NCBI GenBank assembly: GCA_030272585.1
Contig: BSYQ01000002.1
Coordinates: forward strand, 4,092,001 to 4,156,000
Length of the DNA stretch: 64,000 nucleotides
DNA from: Bryopsis sp. KO-2023
Lineage: Eukaryota > Chlorophyta > Ulvophyceae > Bryopsidales > Bryopsidaceae
Direction of reading: 5' to 3'
The position numbers and the translations under genes were made by a program. Below the pieces are notes generated by a model, which saw only the letters and a list, made by a program, of their open reading frames with translations, made no database searches and was not told where the DNA came from. Positions 43,947 through 55,819 of the stretch are shown piece after piece; the stretch's first letter is position 1, and the number at the start of each line of letters is the position of its first letter.

Positions 43947-44181
43947 TTATGGGCTCCAGCGTTTCTCGACTTTTGCATTGATAATAGTCGTCGGCTCAGG
44001 AATGGGGAGCCCGGGTTGTCTAGACCGGTGCATCGTCTGAAGAAGAGAACAGTTCAACTTTTCGTCGCCGAAACTAAAAAAATATATAAATAAATATCCT
44101 TGGTCGTGATTTCAAAGCTCCAACCCCGCTTACCTCGTCATCCAAATCGTCATGGCCGCCCTTTAGCTTTTCAGCTGGGTG
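43947..44181 (-). CDS. Host gene, last two exons
   Basis: Exon 44181-44134 runs from TTTGGTTTTAG to GACGAG|GTAAGC and reads HPAEKLKGGHDDLDDE in phase 0. The last exon, 44036-43947, follows the strong acceptor TGTTCTCTTCTTCAG and reads TMHRSRQPGLPIPEPTTI to KRWSP and TAA. The intron is 97 bp. Acidic then basic/proline-rich, a probable flexible C-terminal tail. The 5' exons are not found, and no family is recognised. Confidence 0.5.
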
Positions 44182-44503
44182 CTAAAACCAAAGCGCCGCC
44201 ACTCGAAGAAGCCCATAGCTCACGGGTGCAGACTGTCTTGTATATCGCGACACCGAAAAACTGAAAACTCCTCCGGTGCTGAGCGCTTTGGTGCGACTCC
44301 AAGCAGACCCTAACACAGCAAACGTTTTTACTTCACGTTAGGTGTGGAGTCATTCAAACCCAGTGGTAGCGCTAAGTCAGATAAGTCTTTTAATATATAT
44401 TTAGGTAGCAAAAGTTTTTGACCGTTTTTGAAAGGAGTAATTTTCGCTATATATAAGTCGGCACAGTGCCAGTATTTGCACCCTCAGTGCGACTCAGAGT
44501 GGT

Positions 44504-44904
44504 TCAGCGAGAGAACTCTTGATTGTTGATCACACTTTGCAACTGGCAAGGAAGAAGAAGAGCATAATCGCATGTTTGGAAAAACTGGATTTAAGACAAA
44601 GAAAAGAATCACATGTTTGGAGAAACTAGTTTGCTGGCCTGAGCTGTTGATTTGGTACGAGAGGACCCCCACTTTTGCGCTCATGGACTTACCGACTTTC
44701 TGAATGTGGCGAGCAAACGATCATCAGCAACCAGAACGTCATTCACAGTAGCTTCTCTGAACGCATCATCGTCGACCCTGCAAATACGAAATTCCAATGA
44801 TACGTAAAAGAGCAGAGGAGAGGTGTAAACAAGGGGGAAAACGTCGAAAAAAAGAACAAGCCATTTGACTGTTCAATCCTCCGAGTCGGAGGATTGTTGC
44901 TCAT
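44504..44904 (-). CDS. Small three-exon host gene
   Basis: The middle exon (44777-44693) is bounded by TTCGTATTTGCAG and AAGTCG|GTAAGT and reads VDDDAFREATVNDVLVAD to TFRKS. The last exon (44542-44504), after CTTCTTCTTCCTTGCCAG, reads LQSVINNQEFSR and TGA. Both acceptors are strong and the phases agree. An ATG at 44904 (MSNNPPTRRIEQSNG) would join if GTTTAC at 44830 is the donor, giving 65 residues. That donor and the 53-bp intron are the weak points. Perfect hairpins lie at the start codon. Function unknown. Confidence 0.5.
44874..44896. repeat. Perfect hairpin just inside the small gene's coding start
   Basis: CAATCCTCCGA and CGGAGGATTG form a 10-bp perfect stem, 6 bp after the start codon of the minus-strand gene. 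Confidence 0.75.
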
Positions 44905-44916
44905 GGTAAGAAGTGA

Positions 44917-44943
44917 CCAGAAACACAACAGTTGTGTTTCTGG
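44917..44943. repeat. 27-bp perfect palindrome in the gene's 5' leader
   Basis: CCAGAAACACAAC pairs with GTTGTGTTTCTGG around a single base, 13 bp upstream of the ATG at 44904. Together with the hairpin at 44874-44896 it brackets the start codon. Confidence 0.85.
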
Positions 44944-45240
44944 TTTCTGATTTCTGGTTACAGTTGTTTATATGACTGACCACATCCGTTTCCCCTCTTC
45001 TCCTTCGTTTTACGCAAACAACCCTCTCACTGTGAAGCGTATTTCGAATTTATCGGGAAGAATCGCCAGGTGTCACACATGTTGAGCCACTGGGGGTTTT
45101 TTAACTCACCTCTGTTTTCTTTTCCATCCACACGCTACTTTTCCTCTGCTGCCTTCCTTCCTGAGTCGCATTCTGCGACATGAACCCCGTGCATGAAGCT
45201 TCCCCCCCCTCCCCCTGTTTTTCACTACTCCCCTAACTAC

Positions 45241-46081
45241 TCAGGGGTACCAACCCCCTTCCCCCTCCTCCTCTCCCTGTGAAGATGCAAAAGAAGTCGT
45301 CACGAAAACGTCACAGCGGTTTCACATAGCTTTGACCACAGAAAAAAAACACACATAGCTTTTTTTTTTTGCAATCGTACCGAGCTTTCGCTATTAGCGT
45401 CGTCGTCAGATGACGACGAGTCACTTGCATCTTCGTCAAACGTGGTTGGTGGAAGGGTGTACGGATATCTCCTGTCCAATTCCTTGTTGATAAGTGTAGC
45501 CGCGATGATCATACCGACCCCAAAGAGAAATCTGAGCACGGCCATTGCCACCGAAAAGCTTTCGTATAACCACTCCCTTTGCAGCACTGTTTTTTGACGA
45601 AGACACAAGAAGAGGAGCGCACAATGCGATATAAGTGCGATATAAATGCCTTGGTCGGAATCCCCTTCCTCCCGCTCGTTTCTGATGATGTAATATCTGT
45701 CACTTGCCTGCACTAAAAAAAAGAAAAATGAAAAAAACAGAAAAAAGAAGAAAGAAATCCGGCGTCAGGCATAGCATAGTTGTTGCACACAGCTCATGAA
45801 TGAAAACTTGCGTTCATGATGAAAGTCATTTCCAGAATGGAGTTGCAACTCAATTGACACCACCAGTTTTTGGCCTTCCGCTTGGAATATACGCACACGT
45901 TTTAGCCGTCCATCGACAGGGGCGCCGAGTATGCGATGATTACCGCAGCAAAAGCGACGTCTAGAAATTACCCACCCCTGAAGCGCATACATTTCTCGCA
46001 CCCCAGCAGTTTCAAAAAAGTTTGTTTCACACTAGCGAGGCTTTCCTTCCAATAGCCAGCTGAGAAATTTGCTCCACTCAT
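45241..46081 (-). CDS. 157-aa two-span membrane protein, three exons
   Basis: Exon 1 (46081-45976) begins MSGANFSAGYWKESLASV and ends CAGGG|GTGGGT in phase 1. Exon 2 (45712-45381), after a TTTTTTTTTAG tract, contains two hydrophobic helices, GIYIALISHCALLFLCL (about residues 57-73) and FSVAMAVLRFLFGVGMIIAA (88-107), then an acidic Ser/Asp stretch (DEDASDSSSSDDDANSES), ending TCG|GTACGA. Exon 3 (45276-45241), after TGCATCTTCACAG, reads GEEEGEGGWYP and TGA. All phases agree over 474 coding bases. A small hairpin-type membrane protein with a long acidic tail, probably in an internal membrane. Family not recognised. Confidence 0.75.
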
Positions 46082-46699
46082 TTTCACAACAATTCCAGAA
46101 AATTCATGACCCTAGGTTAGGGTTGTGACTGAATAAGCTTGCCCAGTGCATAAATTTGCCAATACAATCAAAACAACTCTCAAAAAACGAACACACAACG
46201 TTCATCGCAAAACACAAGCGACATGGGGAAATTAGAGTCACGACAATGAGGTCTGTAGTCGTTTTTCAAGGAGCAAATATATGTATTACTTGCTTTCAGA
46301 AGGTGTAAAACACACCAGAGACACACCACAGGTCTAACTCTTTCAACAAACAGAACGATTATCAGAAAGAAAGATTACAACTATCCCATCCTTTCTTTTG
46401 TGTTTTTTCGTTTTTCTCTCTCTTTCTACATGATTACCTAAACCACTACACTCCACCCACCAGGACGGTTCGAAGAATTCTCTCCTCCTACCCCAGTCTG
46501 TCATGAGCAAAAGAGACACAAACTCTTAACCCTTTCCTTCCCTTCTATTACAGAAAAACTTCCTGGTGCTGAAAATATATCCAAGCAATAAACCACAAGA
46601 GATAAAAACAAAACTAGAATAAAAAGACATCTATTCTTGCCCTGACTAACATCCATCAAAACTCAAACAAAGGACAATAGAAAGTAACAAAATTATCCT

Positions 46700-48769
46700 T
46701 CAAAGACGTAGCCTGATTTCTTTTTCCTCTCCATTATTCCATTCCTGGGAAGCTGGTTTTCCAATTAGTTTTCCAGATGCTACAGCAGTTAGCCTGGCAT
46801 GTCTTGTGATATTTTTGGTTGGAGATGAAACGGGCGGAGCTTCTTCCAATGCTGGGGGTTGAGTAGGCTCCACTCGATCTTTTTTTGCACGAATTTTCTC
46901 CAGGCTGTGCTCGATGTATGCTTCGGTTAACACTGGTATCAAGTCCTCCTTTTCAAAAAAAATCAAGGTCGACAAAGGGAGTCACTAAAAAAACCAGTGG
47001 GACTGGTGCTCAGCCGAAAGTCCTATAGGCACCCACTGGCCTAGAGAAAACAAGACGTGCTGCTAGGAACAAAAGGGGGGGGGCAGACACAGGGAAGAGG
47101 AAGTCTAAAAACACTGAAAAGAGTGTTGCAATTGGATCTATATTATCAATTCACAAATTGTTCAAAAAATAGCGAGAAAACAAAAGTGAGAAGAAAGAGT
47201 CGAAAAAATGAGGAAGTCCAAGTATTTAAAAAACCTTGCAGAAGACCCCATCAGGGGAAGCAAAATCCTACGCACAAAAAGGTGTTGAAGTTTCTCATAG
47301 CTGAAAAAAGGGTCATCTTATCGGCTAAAAAAAAAAGAATCAGTCCAGAAGAATTGAGATCCTTGGGCTGTCGGACTCCCAAGATTTTTCTTTGTAATGC
47401 GTTCATAACAATAACCACAGTCTAACATTTTAACAGAGGTGGGACCACGTGCCCCATCCCCCAAAACAATCAGTCTTGGCCTAGTGATCACCACGACCAG
47501 TTTCAATCAGGTTGCGGGCTGCTACCTGCAACTTGCATGCTCGACACCCCAAAGCAAGCGACCAGTTTGATTGTGCACGTCTCTTTTGCAAACATCAACA
47601 AAACTCTCCCAAGCTCTGGTTGTGGCTGGGTCGATATTCAATCGAACCCAGTCTGGACGACCTCAACAAGAAACGATTGGAAGTGTATTATTGTACTTGT
47701 TGCCGAATTTCATATCTGCCCCAACCGCCAGAGATGGTGGAACGCTGTGTGTTGAACTCGACCTTGGGTCTGACTTCGCCTGAAGTTGCGAAAAAAAAAA
47801 TGTGGCTGGGTCCCCGCCCTCTCCCAACCCCCCTCTCCAACATCATCTGAGGGGACCCGCTCCTAGTCACCCATGCGTCATCATTGGTAGGCCCGGCCAT
47901 CCTCAGATGCACGGTGACTCGAGCTAACCTGTATACGAAGTTGAATGGGTCGGTTTGAGGGTTCGCACCAAAACTCGGTTGAGGCGTCAAAAGCAAATGT
48001 CAGTTCTGCAACTGACACGTCGGTGAAATGAGTGGCTGGGAGCTCGCCACGCTGGCAGCTGTGGCGGACTGTGGCGCCACCAACCGAAACAGTTTTCTGT
48101 TTTGATAACAGTGCTTTGGATTCGAGAGGGTGATCAATGATCGGGTTGGGATCAGTTAAAGGGTCGGACCAGGACAGCCGCTGCAGCTCGCAACTTTCTG
48201 CAGCTTTCAATGTGGAAATACGTCAACAGCGACGCACTCGCTTTCAATGACCCGCAGAGGATGTTTTGGAGAGTGGCTCCGACAGAGTGCACTGTCGTCA
48301 ATCGACGCCGGGGTTAACCACAGCTTTCAACCCGTGTACGTGGCTGGAGGTCGAATGTCGACTGTTGGAGGTCGAAAAAAGTCGAACGTGTTGTCCCCTT
48401 GCCCACAGCTACAGAGTATATCACGAACCACGTCGCCAGACCCGTTCAAGCGCCTAGAGTTAACGCCCAGGTTGAACTCTGACCGCGCAGAGGTATTCTC
48501 AAACTTGCCTCCATAGTTTCGTTCAGGGGGGAGAATGTTTCCGCCTTGAGCAAGACAGAAGGTGAGAGTTCAAGTCAGACACACAGGACACTCGCTAGGA
48601 CACTCGCTGAGGACCCAATCACCAACGAGACGGGAAAAACACACTGCTTCTCACGAGGAAGTGCAAGGCCTTTATTTAGGGGGGTTGAGGCTGAAAAACT
48701 TTTTGATTGGTGGTCGTCCTTGCATCTACCTATCCGCGAAATCGAATCACGGTACACCACCAGGGACAT
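46700..48769 (-). CDS. 258-aa host protein, four exons
   Basis: Exon 1 (48769-48730): MSLVVYRDSISRI, donor ATAG|GTAGAT. Exon 2 (48544-48332) after TTGCTCAAG: GNILPPERNYGGKFE, then DFFRPPTVDIRPPATYT. Exon 3 (48203-47929): ESCELQRLSWSDPLTDPN to CEPSNRPIQLRIQ, donor CAG|GTTAGC. Exon 4 (46948-46700) after TTTTTTTTGAAAAG: EDLIPVLTEAYIEHSLEK, a basic segment with KNITRHAR (residues 221-228), and TGA. Phases 1, 1 and 0 join without a break over 777 bases. The last intron is 980 bp and could hide another exon. No membrane span or signal peptide. The first 176 residues look like a compact beta-rich domain, the rest a charged helical tail. Not recognised. Confidence 0.65.
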
Positions 48770-48861
48770 GTTGCGACGAAGTCGTCGGGGTTACTCTTTT
48801 TCGCTGCACTGAAGGGAGTAGGAAAGCTTTGTGCGGGGTTTACTTGGTGTTGAAAAATTGA

Positions 48862-48939
48862 GGGGGTCTCGGACGCACTGGAAACGGCCCAGAGTGACGG
48901 GGTTCGACTCCCCACTGCGTTTCGAACTCTGAGAGCCCC
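48862..48939 (+). ncRNA. Structured, tRNA-like RNA candidate
   Basis: Nested stems: GGGGTCTCGGA with TCTGAGAGCCCC outside, ACGCACT with ACTGCGT (one mismatch) inside, then GGGG-TTCGACT-CCCC, which is a T-arm with a B-box-like loop. A D arm and anticodon arm of normal size do not fit, so it is not a standard tRNA. It lies about 100 bp upstream of the start of the four-exon gene on the other strand. Confidence 0.3.
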
Positions 48940-51250
48940 TTTCCTTTTTTCCACATATCTTCTATTGTTACATTTACGATTTGCAAACGCAAGGGGGGAA
49001 TTAATATTGTTGGGCGAGCAGCTGCAAAAAAAAAACGCTTTGGAAGGAGTGAGGTGAGAGAGAGCGAGCAGGAGTGATAGGACAGTTGATTTCCAAAGGA
49101 CGAAGTTGCTTTGGAAAAAACTAGAGGAACATAACAGCTGCAGAGAGTTCAAGCAAAACAAAATTGTTGTGCTGGGGAAAGATTGGACTCCTCCCTTTTC
49201 GAGAATTCTCTTTTCTTTTTTCGGTAATAATAGTGCACCACTCCACAGAAACACCTGGAATTCAGTCCAGTTTTTTGGTGCAAGCAAAAATTGACGGGCT
49301 GATGAAACTCCTGGGTGGAGCTGCAAAAAACTACCATTTCAATGAATAATGAATCAAGCTTCACAAACCATACTTGAGGACCTTCACTTGGATTTTTGCA
49401 AAGATGGACTGAAGTACTGAAGAAAGAATTGTCAACATATCGAGAGAAAGCCTCAATCTAAAAATATCAAGAATGCTCTTAGCTAACTGCCCTCACAAAC
49501 CAATGAATTACTGAGGTAGATGATAGTTCAAGTGTGATGAAAAAAAGTCATGTTTGCCCTCAGAAATCTATCCATCAGCCTACAAGTAATACAGTAGGGG
49601 AAGAGAACACATTGCAGGAAAAATTTCCATTACTATGTATAATCTGGACGAAAATTTGTTGTGGTTTCTGCAAGCCGTTCCTTTCTTTTTGTGTTTTTAT
49701 TGTGATAGAGAAAAACCCTCTTTCAAACTATGCTTCAGTTGAATCAAGAGGTATATTATGAGAGAAAAAAAGGGGGAAGAGAGCGGGGGGGAGAGGAGGA
49801 CGAAGAGGACTTGGGACTTGAAGTGAACAAACAACAAAAATATAGACAAAAATAGGATTTGTTGGGCCAGTTCGGGTAGAATAGAAAGAAATAAAGTAAT
49901 TTAATAAGACTCAATGGGTTTTTAATTCAAGAAACGGTCTGAGCGATTATCAATAAATAAAGACTTGCTCTTATTACAACCTACGCTTACCAACGCCATT
50001 AAACAATTGCACACCATACCTGTTACAGTTGTCGGCCGTAACAATACCCTGGTGGATGCGAGCGGGTCTGACATACGTCCTTGAGTTGAGTGGGTTGCGA
50101 GGCTGTGGTTACGAGTTCTAAAGGGAAAAGTGGGGGCAACAAAAACTAAGGGGGTTGGTGAATCAACAAAAAGAGGATATACTCCAACAAGTTTGAGCAC
50201 GACTAAAGATTTCAGCTCATCTCCATAAGCTAACTTTTTTTGCAAGCGAAGCTGCGTAACAAAGCGACGACCAGCGTTACTATTAATTGTTTGCTCCAGG
50301 GAAAGATGACTATATAGGATCTAATATATATTCCTCCCACCTCCCCTAAAGAAAAAATCGTCCTCTATTTCTTTATGGAGTCATTCTTTACAATCAATTT
50401 AATTTCAAGAACTTGCAATAAGAGGAAAAGAATTACCGCCCTTAATTTTCAGTTAATTTTGAATATTTATTTATTACAATAAAATAACCACTATTATTAG
50501 TTATATATTTTATTTCAATTGGGAAAAAGGGAACTCAATTTCTAAACATATGAACAAAATATGAAACAAGTGTGGAATAGTATCACTCTAAAAAATAGAT
50601 TGAATAGATAAAGAAAAACCGGAAAAGACTGAATGAATTTAAAGAGTGTCTCTAATATGAAGCTCAACGGGATGCAATTAAGATATCTGTGGTGTTGCAT
50701 CTTTTTTTGTTTTATTTTTCAGCAAAATTTGTGTTTTGAAATTTATTTGCAAGCGAAGCTACAATGAGTAACACTCGTCCTTTTATTTTGCAGCAACAGT
50801 AGCATCCGTAGTTACAGCAGTAGCTACAGCAGCAACGGCATTCTGCTTTGATGTCTTTGCTATGTTGGATGGACCCTTTTTGGGGTAGAACTTCCAGTAG
50901 TACTGGTTTAGTTCTGAATCGTTACAGCATCCCCTAGAACTTACCCCAACCTACCCTGGAACGCTCAAACGACTAAAACATTATGTTTCTTGGTATCTTG
51001 AAAACACACTCCAAAACAAAAGGAACAAAATTTGCATTCTAAGCGTAGTGGGAAGAAAAAAGTGGAAGAGACCCAAAACGTTGTTTCTGCGACACCAATT
51101 CCTAACAAGGAGATACGAGGCGTGCATTAGGATCTTATGTTTTAATTTACATTTTTTTTTTCTGTCCCAATACATTCAAGTCATAAGAAAGGTCTGTGCA
51201 AAAGTTTGGGAAAAAATATGAAATTTGAAACAGAAAGTGGAGGGGGGTGA
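48940..51250. other. No supported gene
   Basis: A minus-strand frame of about 107 codons (50245-49922) is protein-like but has no recognised motif or splice context. TTGCAAGCGAAGCT occurs twice (50241 and 50749), possibly marking related repeats. The rest is AT-rich. Confidence 0.35.
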
Positions 51251-51256
51251 ACACCG

Positions 51257-51294
51257 TTACTAGCGCTAGTAGTTCACTACTACCGCTAATAACC
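51257..51294. repeat. Near-perfect hairpin
   Basis: GTTACTAGCGCTAGTAGT faces ACTACTACCGCTAATAAC with two mismatches in 18 pairs and a 2-base loop. Confidence 0.7.
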
Positions 51295-51369
51295 CGGTAA
51301 CTCGGACAATTGCAATACAATAGCGTATGGCATTATACAATTTGGTTTTATATCACTTTATATAGAGTA

Positions 51370-51635
51370 CAGTGGGATGAGACCCCTGAGCAAGGACAGG
51401 ACAGTTTGTCTGTGCGCGGAACAGATCGTGTCTATGCAGATTCTGTGCAGTCCTGTGTGGTCTGTGGGCCTGTGCGCAGAGGTCCGACCCTGTTCCGCGC
51501 ACAGACAGTCAGTCCTGTTCTAGCCTGTGGCAGTCCGCTCCATAGGACAGAATAGGACAGGGTGCACAGAATCGTATAGAACCCTGTTCTGTGCGATGCA
51601 CAGAACAGGGGTCTGTCCTGTGCAACCCACCACTG
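51370..51635. repeat. Motif-dense inverted-repeat block
   Basis: About 265 bp packed with CTGTGC, GGACAG and their complements. TCTGTGCGCGGAACAG (51409) has an exact inverted partner CTGTTCCGCGCACAGA (51490). The ends share CAGTGG / CCACTG. It resembles the motif-packed arms of the tRNA-bearing elements but has no tRNA-like core, and I find no matching 8-bp duplication. Confidence 0.6.
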
Positions 51636-51639
51636 AAAA

Positions 51640-54600
51640 TAAACTTCGAATTATTTCATGTCTTTCACTTGTGCATTAGGAAGGGATTAGGAAGCGATGG
51701 CAAAGGAAGAGGTGCTTGCTAAAAAGTATAGAAGGCAAAAGAAGTAATGATGTCATGTCGGCATCTGGACGAACACAAGTACTCATGATTCATGTTTACT
51801 TTCTACTCGGTTACTCATTCTTCAATAATTCTTTGACTTTCTTTTTTCACGCGTACTCTGCTCCACACACCGAGCCCACGTGTAGCGCATGTACGGGGCT
51901 GTAACACCACGTCATCGTGAAAACAATTTACATACTTCCGCTTATGTTGTATTCTTATATATATGTTTTGGCTTATGGGTGTTCAGGTACCCACATTCAT
52001 ACTTTGGGAAGAATACTACCACAATATGTAGTCTTTTCCCCTGGGGTACCCCCCACAACAATATCACGGTGTGCAGGTGTAATTGATAATTACGTTTCTC
52101 GTTGTGTCGGTTTGCACCAAAGGAAAGCAATGAAGTGCTACTCCAAAAAAAAAGGACCACGTAATCCCTTCAAAATATTTTGCCTCATATCTTGAAGAGA
52201 TACTATTTGATCCAATTCGTTATTTCCGAGATCTTGAAGGCGAATATCACATCAAAAAGAGAATTCTGAATATAAAGCCTAAAAGTATTTAAGGATAGCA
52301 ACGAGGATGTCTGACCTACCTGCTCGAATCCTGCAATTTGTGTGTTCGGTTGTCAAACGGTCAAGAACGTGAGTAATATAGATAATTACAAAGCCTACCA
52401 CACGCCTTATTTGGCACTTAGCAGCCGTATGCAAACCCAACACGTTATATCTCAACAAAAAATCTTCAGGCTCTCACATCTCAAGATAGCGTGGGGATGA
52501 TAGCCGAATTCCAGCAAACTAATCTTGTCCATTAATGAGGCAGTGTACGGTACCACACAAAAACGAACGATTGTGGAAGGAACCCAATCAGGCTTCCCAT
52601 GTGGCGACCACACACCTCGATTAAAACGGTGAGCATATTATTTCTTGCTTATAAAGACGTCTAATGGCGTCGTTAGAGTGATATCACAATACCCTTTTGA
52701 AGCTTTATGAAATTGATCTTGCACGATGACCTGAAGGCCCAGCTGATGAATTTTCGGGTCAAGAACTTAACGACGACGTAATAGAAATAGTATATCGCTA
52801 TGATGTTGCATACTTCAAAGGGAGCGAAGACTTCCATTGATAAATTTGCTCTTGGCATAAAGTATTGATTCAAGACTTAGAATATTGGTTGATACGCCTA
52901 ACGAAGCTATCATAAGTTGAAACCCCATGTTTGATACGAATGCAAGTCATAGAAATTCTTAAATTGGGAGTTGTTGAGCCTACAAATTCGCAGTAGACTG
53001 GATGTGTGTTCAGAACTGGTTGGTTTGCCTTCAGTTCGTCCATACTTTAAATTCGGGGTCTGGTTGCACAATACCCGTTGCACATTCAACGTCTCAACCT
53101 ACACAGCGCCTGAGGAGTTTATACAAGAGTTAAGGAATCAGATTGTGGGTTGCGGTTACTCATTGGTCTTCTTTGTCTTTCGTAGTCCTTATATAATGAG
53201 CACGAGTGCATCATAACACCTCACTGCAAAGGGTGCTCAGGCACTCACATCCACTCAAGAGAACGAGGAATTAGTTGGTGAAACAATGTTCGCAGTTGAG
53301 CCCAATATCAAGTGTAACGAAGCTTCGTTGCATAGAAAATATGCAATGCTCTACAATAAAATAGGAGGCGTACTATGTAACGAGCATGATTTCTTAAGAA
53401 CTTAATCATAAACCGATGTCGTCTTCTACAATGGAAAGGTTTGATCTTGACGTTGGAACACATGTTTGCACTCTACTAATACGTGAACATGGAGCAGATG
53501 GACAAGGTGAAAACGAAGATGAGGAAACACTGCTTGATAAAGAGAGGGTAAAGTAGAAGACCGCCAGGACTTTGAGGAAGGTTTGGCATCGCCGACATTG
53601 ATGACCTCCTAGCCGAGGCAATAGCAAGGAAACGTTGATCCCTCGTTATCGAGGAAAACTTTGAGAGGTCCACCTTACTTACGAGGTTAGGAATCAGTGT
53701 GTTTGTCATTATGCTAGTCCCACTGAAAAAGGTAGGACAATGTCTAGTTCCATGATCTATAAACCTCCACAACGAAGCATTTCAATGATCCTCCTCTATT
53801 GTCTTGAGGTTTGTTTTGGTATGACATACGCACCATCACACATAGTTGAATCCTTGTAGTCTGAGTAAAAACACTTTATTTCACGGGGTGTTTTTTAGCC
53901 CGTCTAAGTTGGGGCCGCATCTATTTTCATATCAATGCGTCACTATAAATAACGCATATATCTACACAAGATATACAAAATATGCGATCGACATACTACG
54001 GACGTATAGAGAAAAACGATTGTATCATAGCTATGGAGAGGGGTACAAAAAGAAACAAAGAGTGTAATAACAAAACTTGATAACTCCCTTGTTGCACACG
54101 ACGTGTGGGATGAAAATTTCAAGCTCTTTGACAAACTTGACCATAAGAAACAAGTGGCCCATCAAATAAAAAGAAGATGCCCACAGAAAACGAGGTTTTT
54201 CTGGTCGAAATGAGATTTCCGCACATCTTAAAATAGAGAATAACAGTTGTGACGTGTGTGCCCAAGCATAGCTACCCCCCAATGTGGAGAGGAAAATTTC
54301 CCAAATTAGCCACAACCGTACGGCTACATGGAGTGTTGACAAAGAAAACTTTTGGACTTTTGGTCGTTAGTAGAGTCGAGCGGGCATCTGGGAGGCTCTA
54401 TGAACAAGGAATTCTTGCGTTCACAACTCGGGTAATCGGTATAAATATGTTCCACCCATATTGACTCTGAAGCAAAAGTTATCAGAGTATTAACTCTACT
54501 GAAGAGCAGTGCTTTTACACTCGTTCTTTGTGTAGCGGCTCCGAGCATTGTAACACTTTGTTTTTTTGTTTTTTTCGAAGCTTCTATTTGATGTTTAGGA

Positions 54601-55390
54601 TCCGCCCATCAAGTATTGTCTCGTTGATTAATAATATCATTCAATAGTTAAATACATTTCTCTAGTTCTCGAAAACGCATATTCCTGGCATGGATAACCT
54701 CGAAGCAAAATCGCCGATTGGTGTTGAAATCGAAACGATATGCAATTATGGTCAGAAGCTTTACTCCACGGATCAAATATGACATTACCATTTAATCGAG
54801 TTCTTTTATCCAAATTTCTTATCGTGGCACTTGGCGGAATTGCGATTGTGCTGTAAGAGTCAAAGGATTATCTAGATAATCTCCAAAGCATATTTTTTCG
54901 TTGGTTTGAAAGGAGCCTTGGACGTTTGGCTAGAGGAAATACAAGCACAAAACGATACAAATCAACATGCTGGAGGAGGAGCTCGAAACACTTTTCTCGA
55001 TATTTTTTTTTGAGGTGGTGGAGGATAGGGTGGACATGTTGCGATTGTCGGTGCTCCGTGCACAGAAGAGACTTAACCATTGAAATTTGATCTTTTTTTT
55101 CTTTTTTTGTTTGGTGATTAAGGCCTCTTTGGAGCATTGGGCGGCCAGGATTTCGGGCTCCCCGGTCAAGGTGGAGTCTTATAGCGATTTATATTTGGAA
55201 GTTGTTGGAACAAGAGATTACTGTCATAGGCAGACATATTTTCGCCTTTGATAGAAAAGTGATAATTCTTGAGCAGGGAAAATTAATTTAGGCTATTTCC
55301 ATACAATCCTATCTTTAGAAAATCAACGAAATTTTGGCGGAGCTAGACTTGCGATCGATGCGCTGGTGATAATTTTGTGCATGATATTTC
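51640..55390. other. AT-rich decayed DNA
   Basis: Many frames of 60-100 codons on both strands without motifs or consistent splice sites. No RNA gene or complete transposon recognised. Confidence 0.35.
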
Positions 55391-55397
55391 GTTTACC

Positions 55398-55819
55398 ATA
55401 CTGTAATACGCAAATCTTTCACATTGCTTTAGGATCGTTGGTCTTTTTTTTCGCCTACCTTATTTTCGTTTCCAAAGATGGGCACGAAAATAACGTAGGC
55501 GCAAAAGTAAAGCAGGCGCGAAAGAAATGCATGTGATCGACGCATGTGATCCTACCGTCAAGTCGATGGACGCGACATCAACGGTGCTTTTGCGTTGAAT
55601 CGATGCTTTGGGTTTTCTTGTGCTCGAGGGGTACTTTTCCGTCAAGTCCACACGCGCGTGACTGGGTATAATCTGTAGCAACATGCTTGCGTTCCTGAAC
55701 AGCCCTTTTTTTTCGCCTACTCTAATTTCGTTCCTGCTCTTTTTTCGCCTACCTTATTTTCGTGCTTTGGTCGTCGCGTGAAAATAAGGTAGCGCGAAAA
55801 GATGTGCGTATTACAATAT
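55398..55819. mobile_element. About 420-bp inverted-repeat element (MITE)
   Basis: The ends are ATACTGTAATACGCAAATCT and, inverted, AGATGTGCGTATTACAATAT. Inside, CGCCTACCTTATTTTCG or close variants occurs three times forward (55452, 55713, 55748) and twice inverted (55482, 55778). No coding capacity, and a target duplication is not clear. Confidence 0.6.

Noticed and set aside
47150-47430. Additional exon (YEKLQHLFVRRILL) for the four-exon gene
   Set aside because: It has plausible splice sites on the minus strand, but its phase does not fit between exons 3 and 4, so it was left out of the model.
49922-50245. 107-codon minus-strand frame as a gene
   Set aside because: No recognised motif, no clear start or splice sites; it may be part of a repeat marked by TTGCAAGCGAAGCT.
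51362-51643. 8-bp target duplication around the CTGTGC block
   Set aside because: ATAGAGTA on the left and AAAATAAA on the right do not match, so it was not called a mobile element.
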